Below, in pieces: positions 21,365-32,700 of a stretch of 64,000 bases of DNA (within the stretch, counting starts at the first letter, position 1; each line of letters starts with the position of its first letter). Location: NCBI RefSeq assembly GCF_018320785.1, contig NC_054882.1:1403219-1467218 (forward strand). The letters run 5' to 3'. The notes beneath the pieces are model-generated. The model had not been told where the DNA came from, did no database searches, and saw only the letters and a list, made by a program, of their open reading frames with translations. Position numbers and translations under genes: made by a program. The DNA comes from Cheilinus undulatus (Eukaryota > Chordata > Actinopteri > Labriformes > Labridae).

Positions 21365-24300
21365 ATGCCGAAGAAGTCAAAGAAGGGAGGAGGAGGAAAG
21401 ACGGAGGGGGAGAGGATGCTGTTCATGCAGCAGAGAGCTCAGGCTGAGGAGGAGATGGCCAGGAAGAAGGAGGAGATGCTCACTCAGTTCCTGAGGGTCA
21501 GTTTGATATTTAGCAGCTGGTTTCATTTCTGTGGTAGGATAAACACAGTATGACCTGTTCTTTTGGTTACTGATAGATTCATAAAGTGCTAAAGGTAAAA
21601 AAAACAGCTGTTTTATATCTACTGTAATGAAAGCATTGATGTGGAAATGTTGCCAATGTTTTTGCACAATTAAAGCACGATGGTGACTCTCCTGTCCAAG
21701 CTCCTATCATCGGTCTATCTACGGCAGCGTTACTCAACCAAAGAGCCAAACTGTTGAAAAGCACCTTTGCAAGAGCCACGATGTAAGGGGGGAAAAATGG
21801 CAATAAAAGTAAGTTACAGGTGGCAAAAATGGACAAAAGACAGCATAAAAGGGGCAAAATGGGTCAGAAAGTAGCAAAAGTGGGCAGAACAAGGCAAAAA
21901 TGGGTGAGAAGTGACAAAAAATGAGTTACAGGTGGCAAAAATGTGGCGAAAAATCAGTGGAAAGTGACTAAAACGGGCAGAAAAGCAACACAAAGATGGT
22001 AAAAAATGGGCAAAAAGATGTAAAAAGTTGGTGAAAAATGGGGGAAAAAATAGCAAATAGCAGAAAAACAGGGGCAAAGATGCAAAAATGGGCAAAAAGT
22101 GGCAAAAAAGCAGCAAACATGGGTAAAAGGGGTAAACATGGCAAGAAAAAGTAGAAAAATAGGCAGAAACAGGCAAAAATGGGTGAGAAGTGACAAAAAA
22201 TAAGTTACAGGTGGCAAAAATGAAGTGGAAAAACAGTGGAAAGTGACTAAAACAGGCAAAAAAGCAACATAAAGATGGTAAAAAATGGGCCAAAAGAAGT
22301 AAAACGGTGGTGAAAATGGGGAAAAAATAGCAAATAGCAGAAAAACAGGGCCAAAGATGCAAAAAGTGGCAAAAAAGCAGCAAAATGGGTGAAAGGGGGT
22401 AAAAACGGGGAGAAAAAGTAGGAAAAACAGGCAGAAACAGGCAAAAATGGGTAAGAAGTAACACAAAAATGAGATGCAAGGGGCCAAATTGGCCAAAAGT
22501 GGCAAAAACAGCAAAAAATCAGTGGAAAGTGACTTAAATGGGCAAGAAAGCAACATAAAGGTGGCAAAAATGGACAAAAAGTTCAACAAGTGGCAAAACC
22601 TTGACTTAAGTGGCATTTAATGGCAAAAGGCAACTTATATGGCTGATAAGTGGCAGAAAATGGCAAAAGAAGGAGAAAAAAATTGTAAATAGCAAAAGTA
22701 GAAATAGACAAAAGTGGCAAAAAATGGGCTAAAAACAGCAAAAATTGATTGTGGCCAGTTAAAGCCCACTCTAAACTCATGGGAAACAAACTGATTGATG
22801 TGACTTGCAGTGGATCATTTCTGAAGTCAGGTTCCCTTTATAAAGGTTTTCTGGGGAATAATATTTCAGATGACGACATTAAAGAGCCACAATCATCACA
22901 AAGAGCCAGACGATGAGTATCTCTGCTCTATGGTCACTGTTTAGCACCAAAACACAAGCAAACACGTCCAGGATGAACAGGATCTGATTCTGGTTCTTAA
23001 AGGAATAATAATGATAGATGTGTGACGTTTCTGAGAGCCAGCAGCTCCTTAACCCTTCATGAACATGCCGATGTTTGTGTGTCTCAGGACAAGCTGCAGG
23101 AGGACGAGAGGAACACCAGAGTGAACATGATGAAGCTGAATGAAGGCTGGAGGTCGATCCTCCGTCAGACTCGCTGCCCTGAGCTCCGTAAACAGATCCT
23201 GATAATGAGGCAGACTCTAGAGAGAGAGATGGACCAGACCCAGGACACCATCAAGGTCAAACTCCTGTTTTTACTTTATTTAAGCTTCTCATAACAGGAA
23301 ACAGGAAACGGTACCATGTTTACATTCAGCTACATACCAACTCATTTTCTAAAAGGTTGTGAAGCCATGCTGTTGTGATGGATGTGGTTTAGCATGGTCT
23401 CCCTGACAGAGTCTGGATGGGAGCATATGTTGCTCTAAAAGCTCTCTCTACTTTCCAACATTGATAGTTCCTTTCCAGATGTTAGAGCTGCCCACGCCAC
23501 AGGCACTAATGCAACCCCCTACCATCAGAGATGCAGGCTTTAGACCTGAGCCAGGAGAACAAGCTGGATGCTCCCTCTCCTCTTTAGTCCACAGGACACG
23601 GCATCTGTGGTTTCCTCTGACCACAGAACAGTTTTCCATGTTTCTTCAGTCCATGTTAAATGAGCTTTGGTCCAGAGAAGACACCCCGTCCCTACTTTTT
23701 AGAGATGTGTTGCTGCCATCAAAGTCAAAATGAGCCAATATTTTTATGAAATGGTAAACAGTCTCAGTTCAACTTCTGACCTGTTTCTGTTCTATTGTGA
23801 ATCAAATATCAGCATTGACTTCTGTTTTTATTGACATTTTACACAGTGTCCCAACTTTTTTGGAACCAGGGCTGTATTTTCTTGAATGCATAAATGCACA
23901 CAAACATAGGTACATCCACGTGTTCAGTCACTGGAACAAAGCCACAGTGATGACATTCCAGATTTGCTGTATGCACCATGTGACCCTTGGCGTGTCACTT
24001 CCTGTTTGCAGACGCTGGCGCATGACCTGCAGGAGTCTGAGCGTCAGTCGGCTCAGGTGCGGCGCGCTCACCTGCAGCAGCTGGAGTATCTGTGGGCTCA
24101 GCAGGAGCAGCGTCTGATGTTCCTGCAGCAGCAGTGGGAGAGCAGCCTGCAGAAGCTCCGCTCCAGCTTCACCTCTGACAGGTGAGTGGGAGGAGCCACA
24201 GCGCCCCCTACGGGCTGCTGTAGATAAACCTCACTGCTAAAGCGCCACACCTGTCTGACGGTTTGTTCTCAGGAAGGAGATGACGGGAGGCTTTGAGACG

Positions 24301-26457
24301 CGGCGATCTGAGCTGGAGGACGCCATGGTCACTCTGCAGAAGCAGCACGACGACGCCATGAGCGAGCTCCACGAACAGTTCAGCACCAGCAGGAAGTCCC
24401 TGCAGAGCTCCCTGGAGGCCCGGGTATCCCACAATGCTCTGTCCTCTGTCTGTCTCACAGTAAGACGCCTCTCCCTCAGTCTCTGAGCTCGCTGTCCCTC
24501 CGCCCACAGAAATCCCAGATCCTCCACAGGAGTCTGCTGAAGCTGGAGGAGGAGACGAAGAGGAGGCAGAGGGCCGAGGAGGTCTACAGAGAGGAGGTCT
24601 CCAAGGTGGAGCAGCTGGAGCTGGAAATCCAGGGCTACGTCCACTCAGAGGAGAAGAGCAGGAAGGAGGAGGAGAGGCTGCAGGTAGGTTTATGATCCAT
24701 GCACCAGTAAATTCAGCGTTTGAGGAGCGCTGTCTCCCAGCCTGCTCCTCTCTCTCCATCAGGACTTGGTGACCCAGCTGGAAGTGAAGCTGCTGCAGAG
24801 TAAAGCCGAGCAGGAGGCTGCGGATCAGGACCTGCTCGCCACCGCGGACCAGATGAACCGCAGCATCGGCCGGCTCAGGAACCAACTCATCCAGTCTCAG
24901 AAGGATCACCGGAGGATGCTCACCGATCTCACCATCAAGAGCAACAACACCACCAAGGAACTGAAGGCCATCATCGCCAAGGTGAAGCGCCTCACTTCCT
25001 GTCCCACCTGACGACCGCCTCTGTGCTCCGTCTCATCCTCTCTCTCTCTGCTGCAGGGCGAGAAGGTCGCACGAGCCGGTGAGATGTGTCGCAAACTGGA
25101 GAGTCAAGTCCTGACGTTACTGCCACCGCTGCTACCAGAGGAGGAACAAGGACAGGAAGTGGAGGCCGAGGATCTGGACCAGGTAGCACAGAGAGGTCCT
25201 GGATGGGGTTGAGGTCAGGGCTCGTCATAAAGGCATCTCTTCCAGAGTAGACTCTGGCTTTAGTTCCTCTCTGATGGTCTTCCATCTATCACCCTGTGTG
25301 AGAAGTGACAAAAAATGAGTTACAGGTGGCAAAAATGTGAGGAGTGACAAAAATGAGTTATGTAAAAAGGTGGTGAAAATGGGGAAAAAATAGCAAATAT
25401 CAAAAAAACAGGGACAAAGATGCAAAAATGGGCAAAAAAAAGTGGCAAAATGGGCTAAAAGTAGCAAAAATTAGTGAAAAGGGGTAAAAATGTGGAGAAA
25501 ATTGGGGAGAAGTGACAAAAAATAAGTTACAGGGGGCAAAAATGGCCAAAAAGCAGGATACTAGGGGCAAAATGTGTCAGAAAGTAGCAAAAATTGGAAG
25601 AACAAGGCCAAAATGTGTGAGAAGTGACAAAAAATGAGTTACAGGTGGCAAAAATCTGGCTTAAAATCAGTGGAAAGTGACTAAAACTGGCAAAAACGCA
25701 ACATAAAGATGGTAAAAATGGGCAAAAAGATGTAAAAAGGTGGCAAAAATGGGGAGAAAAATAGCAAATAACAAAAAAGCAGGGCCGAAGATGCAAAAAG
25801 TAGCAAAACGAAGTGGCAAAATGGGCTAAAAGTAGCAAAAATGGGTGAAAAGGGGTAAAAATGGTGAGAAAAATTAGGAAAAACAGGCAGAAACAGGTAA
25901 AAATGGGTGAGAAGTAAAAAAGAAATGAGTCACAGGGGGCCAAATTAGGTCAAAAGTGGCAAAAACATAGCAAAATATCAGTGGACAGTGACTAAAACAG
26001 GCAAAAAAGCAACATAAAGATGGCAAAAATGGACAAAAAAGGCCATGTGTCTGATGTGACCCCTTCTCTGAGGTGAAGCCCCTCTTTAAACACACGTACT
26101 GTCCCTTTAGTGTGAAAGCAGCAGCTGTGTAGAGTTCAGAGGAACCAATGCATCCTGTGTGTGTGTCTGCAGGACGTCCTGGATCTGCGTCTTCTAAACC
26201 GCCGGATCAACGGCGCCCTGCTGCAGCGAGACGCTCTGAAGAAGCACAAACAGGACCTGAGGAGAGAAAACCAGCAGCTCAGGCTCCTCCTGCGTCAGCA
26301 CCTGGACAGCATGGCGGTCAGAGAGCGGCACCTGGACCCACGCCACGCCCTGCTCAACGTGAACCCCGCCCCCACTGCCACGGCTCTGTCCGACACCAAC
26401 AGACGCCACACCGTCATCGAGGCCGTTCACGTCATCAAACACTCGCTGAAGGACTGA
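21365..26457 (+). CDS. ccdc65: Coiled-coil domain-containing 65 / dynein regulatory complex subunit 2
   Basis: Subunit of the axonemal nexin-dynein regulatory complex, needed for ciliary beat regulation; human mutations cause primary ciliary dyskinesia. Coding exons: 21365-21496, 23088-23255, 24012-24181, 24273-24423, 24510-24683, 24763-24981, 25057-25182, 26173-26457, all GT-AG, phases continuous: 1425 nt, 474 residues, versus about 484 in human. Markers: start MPKKSKKGGGGK, then MLFMQQRAQAEEEMARKKEE, TQFLR, VNMMKLNEGWRSILR, HLQQLEYLW, IKSNNTTKELKAIIAKGEKV and C-terminal RRENQQLRLLLRQHLDSM. The protein is nearly all coiled coil, rich in E, K, Q and L. Introns 1, 2 and 7 hold transposon relics. 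It diverges from scfd1 and converges on g2e3. Identity is near certain. Confidence 0.95.
21725..22925. mobile_element. hAT-like MITE (TTACTCAACC family) in ccdc65 intron 1
   Basis: The left terminus CAGCGTTACTCAACC and AAAGAGCCAAACTGTTG module, and the right modules TTTCTGGGGAATAATATTTC and AGAGCCAGACGATGAGTATCTCTG, define the family of 6783-7780. Flanking 8-mers ATCTACGG (21717-21724) and CTCTATGG (22926-22933) agree at 6 of 8. The interior is about 980 bp of GGCAAAAATGG-type array with longer internal duplications (the GAGAAGTGACAAAAAATGAG...CAGTGGAAAGTGACTAAAAC block recurs about every 250-290 bp). Confidence 0.75.
23395..23876 (-). mobile_element. Tc1/mariner-like element, internally deleted copy
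   Basis: On the minus strand it starts TACAGCCCTGGTTCCAAAAA (23876 down), the terminus of the family also seen at 48528 and 58218. It then jumps to transposase wording (ACCACAGATGCCGTGTCCTG, GCCTGCATCTCTGATGG, AACATCTGGAAAGGAACTATC). Frameshifts and deletion make it inactive. It lies in ccdc65 intron 2. Confidence 0.8.
25290..26040. repeat. GGCAAAAATGG oligomer array, no termini, in ccdc65 intron 7
   Basis: The array shares the longer modules GAGAAGTGACAAAAAATGAG and CAGTGGAAAGTGACTAAAAC with the 21.8-22.6 kb element, so it is likely a terminus-less duplicate or gene-conversion product of the same family. It directly precedes the last ccdc65 exon. Confidence 0.75.
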
Positions 26458-26692
26458 AGGAAAGGTCAGCGTTTAAACGGAGCTGAACAAAGAAGAAAAC
26501 ATTTGTTTTCTCTAATATTTCATTTAAAAATCCCACATTTATTTAAAACAGTGAAGATCGCCTGTTTTAGTCTGTAATTATAAAACCTTCAGGTTCTCTT
26601 GCTGGATGTGGTGTTCCTCAGGGCTTTCTGCTGGCTCCTCTTTAAACCATCTTTGTTGTTTTTCTGCTGATATGAAGGAAGAAGTTCTACAG
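26458..26692 (+). other. ccdc65 3' flank / 3' UTR
   Basis: Follows the TGA at 26455-26457. No canonical AATAAA is present before the hAT relic at 26693, so the polyadenylation site is unclear. Confidence 0.4.
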
Positions 26693-27497
26693 CAGTGGTT
26701 TTCAAAGTGTGAGGCGGGCCTCCCCTGGGGGGCGCCACAGAGCTTCAGGGGAGGCGCGTAACCATAAACCTGAAAAAAGGTGATTTGCTTTGCTAACCTC
26801 TGCTGTGCACGGAGCTAAATGGATAGACTTATAGTTACTACAGGGACTATGCTATAGAGCAGTGTTACTCAAACAAAGAGACACATTATTGAAAAATACC
26901 TTTGCAAGAGCCACAATCTAAGAGGTGAATGTGGCAAAAACAGCTGGAAGTAGCAATTAAAATAGGTTAAAGGTGGCAAAAATGGTCAAAAAGCAGCAAA
27001 AAATGGGTGAAAATGTGGAGGAAAAAGTGGAAAAATGGTCAGAAAGTAGCAGAAATGGGTGAGAAGTGACAAAAAAGTGACTTAAATGGGCAAAAAGCAG
27101 TCAAGAGTGGCAAAAATGGGCAAAAAGAGGAAACAAGTATTTAGTGGCAAAAGATAGCTGAAATGGTTGAAAAGTGACAAAACATGGTGAAAAGAGGCAA
27201 AAATGGGATAAAAGTGGAAAAAACGGGGAAAAAGAGGCAAAGAAAGTTGTAAAATGGCCAAAAAATATGAAAAAGGGTTTTTAATGACATTATAACTGAA
27301 TAAGAGGGAAAGGCAGATGTTTAAGGACATTTGCAAACCAAAATATCCAAAATATATTAAAGTTGAAAATGTTTAAAGATTAGAAATAAATGTTTGAAAT
27401 GTTTTTTTCCAGTTTGAGTCCTTTCTGTGGGTGGGGGTCCACTGAATGAATAATTCCTTCTTAGGGGAGGCTCACTCACACACTTTGAAAACCGCTG
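26693..27497. mobile_element. hAT-like relic with CAGTGGTTTTCAAAGTG termini, nested oligomer element
   Basis: CAGTGGTTTTCAAAGTGTGAG at the left and CACACACTTTGAAAACCGCTG at the right are inverted termini; no target duplication could be matched. Nested from 26860 is another terminus (CAGTGTTACTCAAACAAAGAG, CTTTGCAAGAGCCACAATC) of the 6783-7780 family with an oligomer array to about 27270; its right terminus is lost. It lies in the intergenic region between the convergent ccdc65 and g2e3. Confidence 0.65.
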
Positions 27498-28019
27498 GTC
27501 CAGTCTTTCTCGTGGAAAAAGGCCGTCAGCGTCATGGTTTCAGTCAGTGAAATGACCTCTGATGGACAGGACTGTGCAGAACTTTCAGGCATGATTGGGG
27601 CCAAATACTGAGGCTGAGGTGTGTGATGGCGAGCAGCCTGCTGACATCACCGCCGGGCAGGGAGGAGGATTGACACAACCCCAGTCTGGCTCTGGATGTC
27701 CTTGCATGTTACTAGAGAAAACACTGCTAAAAGGTCAGGGTGGATGTGGTGAGGAAGCACGGCCTCAGCTGCTGTCCCATCATAAAGTAGTAGGGTTACC
27801 ACAAGACCCTGGTCATGCTGCTGGTGTCCCAGCATCCCGAGCGGCCTCCAGGCATATAGCTTGGAATGAAAATGCCTGTGCAAAAGAGACGCCGTCATGC
27901 TTGACCTTGGCTGCAGAGCAACACACTCCAGCCCCAGGCTGTGCCACAAGGATGCGTCTGTTCTTTTGGTTAGAGAAAATTACACACACCTACTGTCTTT
28001 GGGTTTGGGTTGAGCCGTT
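27498..28019. other. Unidentified sequence upstream of LINE tail
   Basis: GC-richer than its flanks with overlapping open frames on both strands (27595-28071 plus; 27647-27949 minus) but no recognised motif. It probably belongs to the LINE or another repeat, given the contiguous LINE tail. Confidence 0.35.
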
Positions 28020-28316
28020 CCTTTTCAGTTGCAGGCCCTCGTCTGTGGAATCAACTGCCCCCTCACATTAGATCTGCCTAAAACACTTCTTTTTCCTTGG
28101 CCTTTGACTCAAATTAGACCGCTCATGTCCCTGCTCCTCAACATTCCTGGTTTCAGCGTCTCTTCACTCTTTGTGTTTGTTGTGTGTTTATTGTCTATTA
28201 TTCTTTGCTGTTTTGTAAATGTGGTTATTTTTATCTTGCCTCTCTCTGTAAAGCACTTTGGTCAGCTAGTGCTGCTTTTAAATGTGCTATATAAATAAAT
28301 TTGACTTGACTTTTAT
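28020..28316 (+). mobile_element. LINE 3' end fragment
   Basis: In the shifted frame it reads GPRLWNQLPPHIRSA, the usual C-terminal wording of fish non-LTR ORF2 proteins. The tail CTGTAAAGCACTTTGG and GTGCTATATAAATAAA is typical of Rex/L2/CR1-like 3' UTRs. Strongly 5'-truncated and frameshifted. Confidence 0.75.
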
Positions 28317-29732
28317 TAAAAGAATTAAATAAAATCGGTGTGGATTTTTCTTAAAGCAGTAACGTAGAACTTTTTACGTCTTTGTGTTTTAGATAGAAGT
28401 CGAAGGCTGGAACGACTAGCCAATGAGAACACAGATAGTTGGGAAGTACAGATGCACCGCTGCCATCTTCCTGTCACTTCCTGTCTTTCTCTGAGGAGTC
28501 TTTCCAGTCAAACCAGCACTCCACGAGCTTCATTTACTGAACAGTTTCTTAGCATGCAGGGTTGTGGGTGAATGAGGGAGAATAGATGGTGAAAAGTTGT
28601 CCCAATCATTTATTAGTGTTGCAATTCATCCCCATTTATCAGCATTTTTGCTGCCATTTTTCTCCATCTCACATTTGAGTCTCACTAAAGAAAGTGACCC
28701 ACCAGTTTAGACCCTCTGTGTCAGGCGTTAAGGTCCCTGAATGAACATGAAGATGCTCAGTTAAAATGTCCATTTATCCAATAATGTGTGCAAGAAACTG
28801 ACAGACATTTTAAATCTGATGTTTTGAACATATGAGTCCAGTCTCATCAGTTCTATGAAGCAATTCTTTTTAATACATTCGTTTTCACAATGTAAGCACG
28901 GTAAATGTAGAAAAAGCACAAAAACATCAGCAAAAGTAGAAGATTTAAACTATTTACAATAGAAACAACATTAGCACCACTGTGAGAGCAGATATGTGGA
29001 GAAAAAAAAGGTTTACAGGGTGAATAAAAGTGAATTTAAAGCTCTAAACATCTCCTGAAGCTGAGTTTAAATGCTTTTATGATCATGCGTTGGTCATCAT
29101 TACTTATCTGGTAAAGAAGATTTTTCTGCTGAGAAACAGCTGAGTCTAAAACCATCATCACTTTAACGATGGATAATTTACAAAAGAACCTAAACATTAA
29201 AAAACTGCAGGTTTCTGTCGTACGTTTTCGTCTGCACGCTGCCGATCTGGACGGTCTTATGAACTCCTGATCCCAAGAACACTCTGAGGGATTTTCTTTA
29301 AATGCTGGAAATATTTCTACTTTAACTCAAGGATGAGCTGATTTTATTTTGAAGGGTCAGCGTGTTTAACAGCCAGTAATTTTTAATTTCAAATGAGAAA
29401 TCAAGAAACCAGCTGTTCCCTGATTACTTTTTAAAAATAGGAGAATAGAACCTTTGACCTTTTCAGGAAGTCTTTTAAAATTCATGTGATGAAAATAAAA
29501 AACATAAACATGCAACAATAAGCTGTAGATTTGTGGATTTGAGCCGAAGTGTTTCTTATTTGCTTGTTATTGTAGTAAAATCAGATAAAGTCTGTCAGCA
29601 TGAAAGCAGCTGCTTTTGATTCTCTGTGTGAAAATGAAGGAAAACTCTTTAAATCTGTTCAGCATGAAAATAATCACACGCAAAGCAACATTTAAGAGGA
29701 GCAGTGCTCCTGGTCTACTTCCTGTCTTCTGA
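28317..29732. other. Intergenic / g2e3 3' UTR region
   Basis: Unique-looking AT-rich sequence. On the minus strand, AATAAA at 29343-29348 lies about 385 bp beyond the g2e3 stop and is a candidate polyadenylation signal. No gene or repeat was recognised further left. Confidence 0.4.
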
Positions 29733-32700
29733 CTAACTCTCCATGGGGAGGAGGTGGACGTGGTGGCTGACCGCCTGCTCCACGGCGCTCTTGAAGGTCG
29801 TGTAGGTGGAGGTGACGGGCAGGAGGAGGTGTTTGGAGTCAGGCTCGCTCTGAGGAAACAGCCCACTGTCCCTCTGTGCCCCCCTCCCTGCTCTTCTTCT
29901 CCCCTTAGCTCCCGCTGGGGTGGGGGCAAAAGGGTGGAGGAAGGAGATGGAGGGAGGAGGGAAGAGGCCGGCGGCTGGGAGCTCCTCGGCTCCTGTGGAG
30001 AAACGAAGGAGGTCCTGGAGGGAGACGGAGCTCCGGCCGACTGAGGAGAGGAGACAAGAGAAGAGGGGGTAGGAAAGGAGGGAAGGACGAAATAAAACAG
30101 CAGAGAGGGGAGGAGGAGATCCTACCTTCACACTCCAGCAGGAAGTGTCTCCAGAAGGAGATGGTGGTCGTCTCCATGTTCACTTTCTCCTCCTGGGAGG
30201 AGAAATTAACGGTGAACAGCTGACCGAGCGTCTGAGCTGTGAGCTGAACCGTGGCTTTGCAGAAAACGCTGCAGAACACGGCCGGGAAGAGCTGAACCTG
30301 GATCAGATCCAAGGAACTGTTAGTCTGGGAACTTTATAGGAGTTTCAACATTCGACTCATGCTTTCTATTGTTCAATACAAAAAATAAAGAAAATAAACC
30401 TGATCAAAGACGCCCAGAGTCTGAAGGCCCTCCCGAAACCTGCAGGACAAAAACACCGACTGTTAGCATGGAGGGAGTTCTGACTGTTTCAGAGGAGAAA
30501 GAGCCCAGTGATGTTAGATTATATATAATAATAATAATAATAATAAACTTTATTTATATAGCACCTTTAAAAACAGATTAGTCCAGGTCACAGAAATGAG
30601 GGCGGAGCCTGACGAACAGGTAATAAATGTACAAAAACATCCTTAAATCATTACAGCTTTCATTACAACTGTATGGTTAAAAAACACAAATCATGGCAAC
30701 TTTCACTGAAACTTTTCTGTTTAAATACAAACTACTCCAATCACGCCAACATTGAACTTGTTTCAAAGAAATCTCGGACCATCGTTCCAACTTTAACTGC
30801 ATTTTTGGATAAAGAAAATAAATATTTCCAACATCCACTTAATAATTATTGCAACTATCTGCAACTTTTTTGTGCAAATAAAAATTACCTTAAATCACTG
30901 CAACTTTTATCCCAGTGTTTTTGTAAAAAACAAAATAATAAACACATAATGACAACTTTCAATGCAGCCTTTCTGTTTAGAAAAATACTCAAATTATTGC
31001 ATCATTCATGCCAATTTTTTTGTAAAAAAAGAAAAATCTCACAACAAATAATCACAAATTTCACTGCAACTTTTGTATAAAAACCCTTAAATCACTGCAA
31101 GTTTGAACTTATGTGAAAAAAAAAAATCTCAAACAATGTCTTCAACTTTAACTGCATTATTTGTAAGAAGAAAAAAATATTTCCAACATCCCCTGCAATA
31201 AAAAAACCCTAAAAATTATTGCAACTATCTGCAACCTTTCTGCACAAAAAAATCCCCATTAAATCATTCAACTTCCACTGCAACATTTTTGTAAAAAACA
31301 AAAATAATCCTGAAATTTTGACAACTTTCATTACAGCCTTTCTGTTTAGAATAAAAACTATTGTCACAACATTCACAGCAACTTTTGGTAAAAAAAAATA
31401 AATTACTGCAACTTTCCATCTAACTTATTTGTAAAAAGTATCTCAGATATTCACAACTTCCACTGCAACCTTTTTATAAAGAAATCCTCAAAGTAAAGCA
31501 ACTTTCACAGTAACTTTCTGTAAAAACAACCCTCCAATCAATCAAAAAGGCTCTAATCTTGGACTCCCTCACCAATTATTAAAAAAAATCATTGCACCTT
31601 GAATGCAATCTTTTGAAACGCTGCTCTAAAGTCAGGCATTTTAACCCTTTACAATCACAGAGATCCTTCATAGTCATGCAGGGGTTAATTATTAACATGT
31701 TGGTGCGTGTCTGCGTACCTCTGCAGGGGCAGCTGCATCCTGCTGATCATGATGAAGCTGACCAGATTCTCCACCAGAGCCTCTCTGTCCTCCAGGCTGC
31801 TGATTGGTCGGTTACAGCCGGCTAACTCCAGGAACTCCCAGCTCTCCTCCATCACCTCTCTGAGCTCGTCTAGAGACTCCGCCTCCTCCATCTGAAACAA
31901 GCCAATTAATGTTCTACCCTCATTAACACATCTCTGTACCCGTCTGCAGGTGTCTCTGGGTAATCCTGGTCGTATTTCTGGCGCTCGTCTACTCACCCGG
32001 CTGACTTGGCGGGTGAAGTGTGTGTTGGGGGTCATGTGTGCGACGGTGAGCGGGCGGTTGGCGGGGTAGTTGAAGAGACACTGGTAGAGAGCCGGGGAGA
32101 AGAATCCAGGAGGAGGACCGCCGTGAACGAGGGAGAGGGCGAGCAGACAGCCGAGGTCGAAGTAAAGATCGTCACGCAGCGCTGCACGTGAAAAACAAAA
32201 ACTCTTAGTGAAGAGTGGGTCGTTACTGGAACATCTAAACCAGCGGTACTCAACAGGTGGCTCTTTTATATCTTAACTTTAAATATTATTCATCTTAAAA
32301 AAGGGAAAGGTTTTTCCCTTTTTCACTATGTTTTGCCACTTTTCATCCATGAAAGCTACCTTTTGCCATTGAATACCTATTTTTTCCAACTTTTCTGACC
32401 ATTTTGCCACTTTTTCCCATTTTTTTCCCCATTTTATCCCATTTTTGCCATGTAAGCTGCCTTTTGCCATTAAAGACATATTTTTTCCAACTTTTTGACA
32501 ATTTTTGCCACTTTTGTCCAAATGTTTTCCACTTTTATCCCATTTTGCCCATGTAAACTACCTTTGGCCATTAAATACCTATTTTTTCCTATTTTTTTTT
32601 TTTTCCAATTTTTGCCACTTTTTTACAAAATTTTTCCACTTTTATCCCATTTTTGCCCATTCAAGCTACCTATAGCCATTAAATACCTCTTTTTTACAAC

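Noticed and set aside
21579-22789. Minus-strand F/P/C/L-rich proteins resembling membrane proteins (also at 4.8-5.3, 7.0-7.6, 25.2-26.1, 32.5-33.3, 37.7-38.3 and 39.8-40.2 kb)
   Set aside because: They are the pyrimidine strand of the GGCAAAAATGG arrays inside MITEs.
24208-24909. Long minus-strand open frame over ccdc65 exons
   Set aside because: Antisense shadow of the GC-rich coding exons; the plus-strand spliced reading has homology and continuous phase.
26685-27505. Target duplication for the CAGTGGTTTTCAAAG element
   Set aside because: Flanking 8-mers TTCTACAG and GTCCAGTC do not match convincingly; called on inverted termini only.
27595-28071. 158-residue plus-strand open frame
   Set aside because: It runs into a LINE tail in the wrong frame and has no recognisable domain; treated as unidentified repeat DNA.
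29754-30339. Plus-strand open frames over the last g2e3 exons
   Set aside because: Antisense shadows of exons 29733-30040 and 30126-30297.
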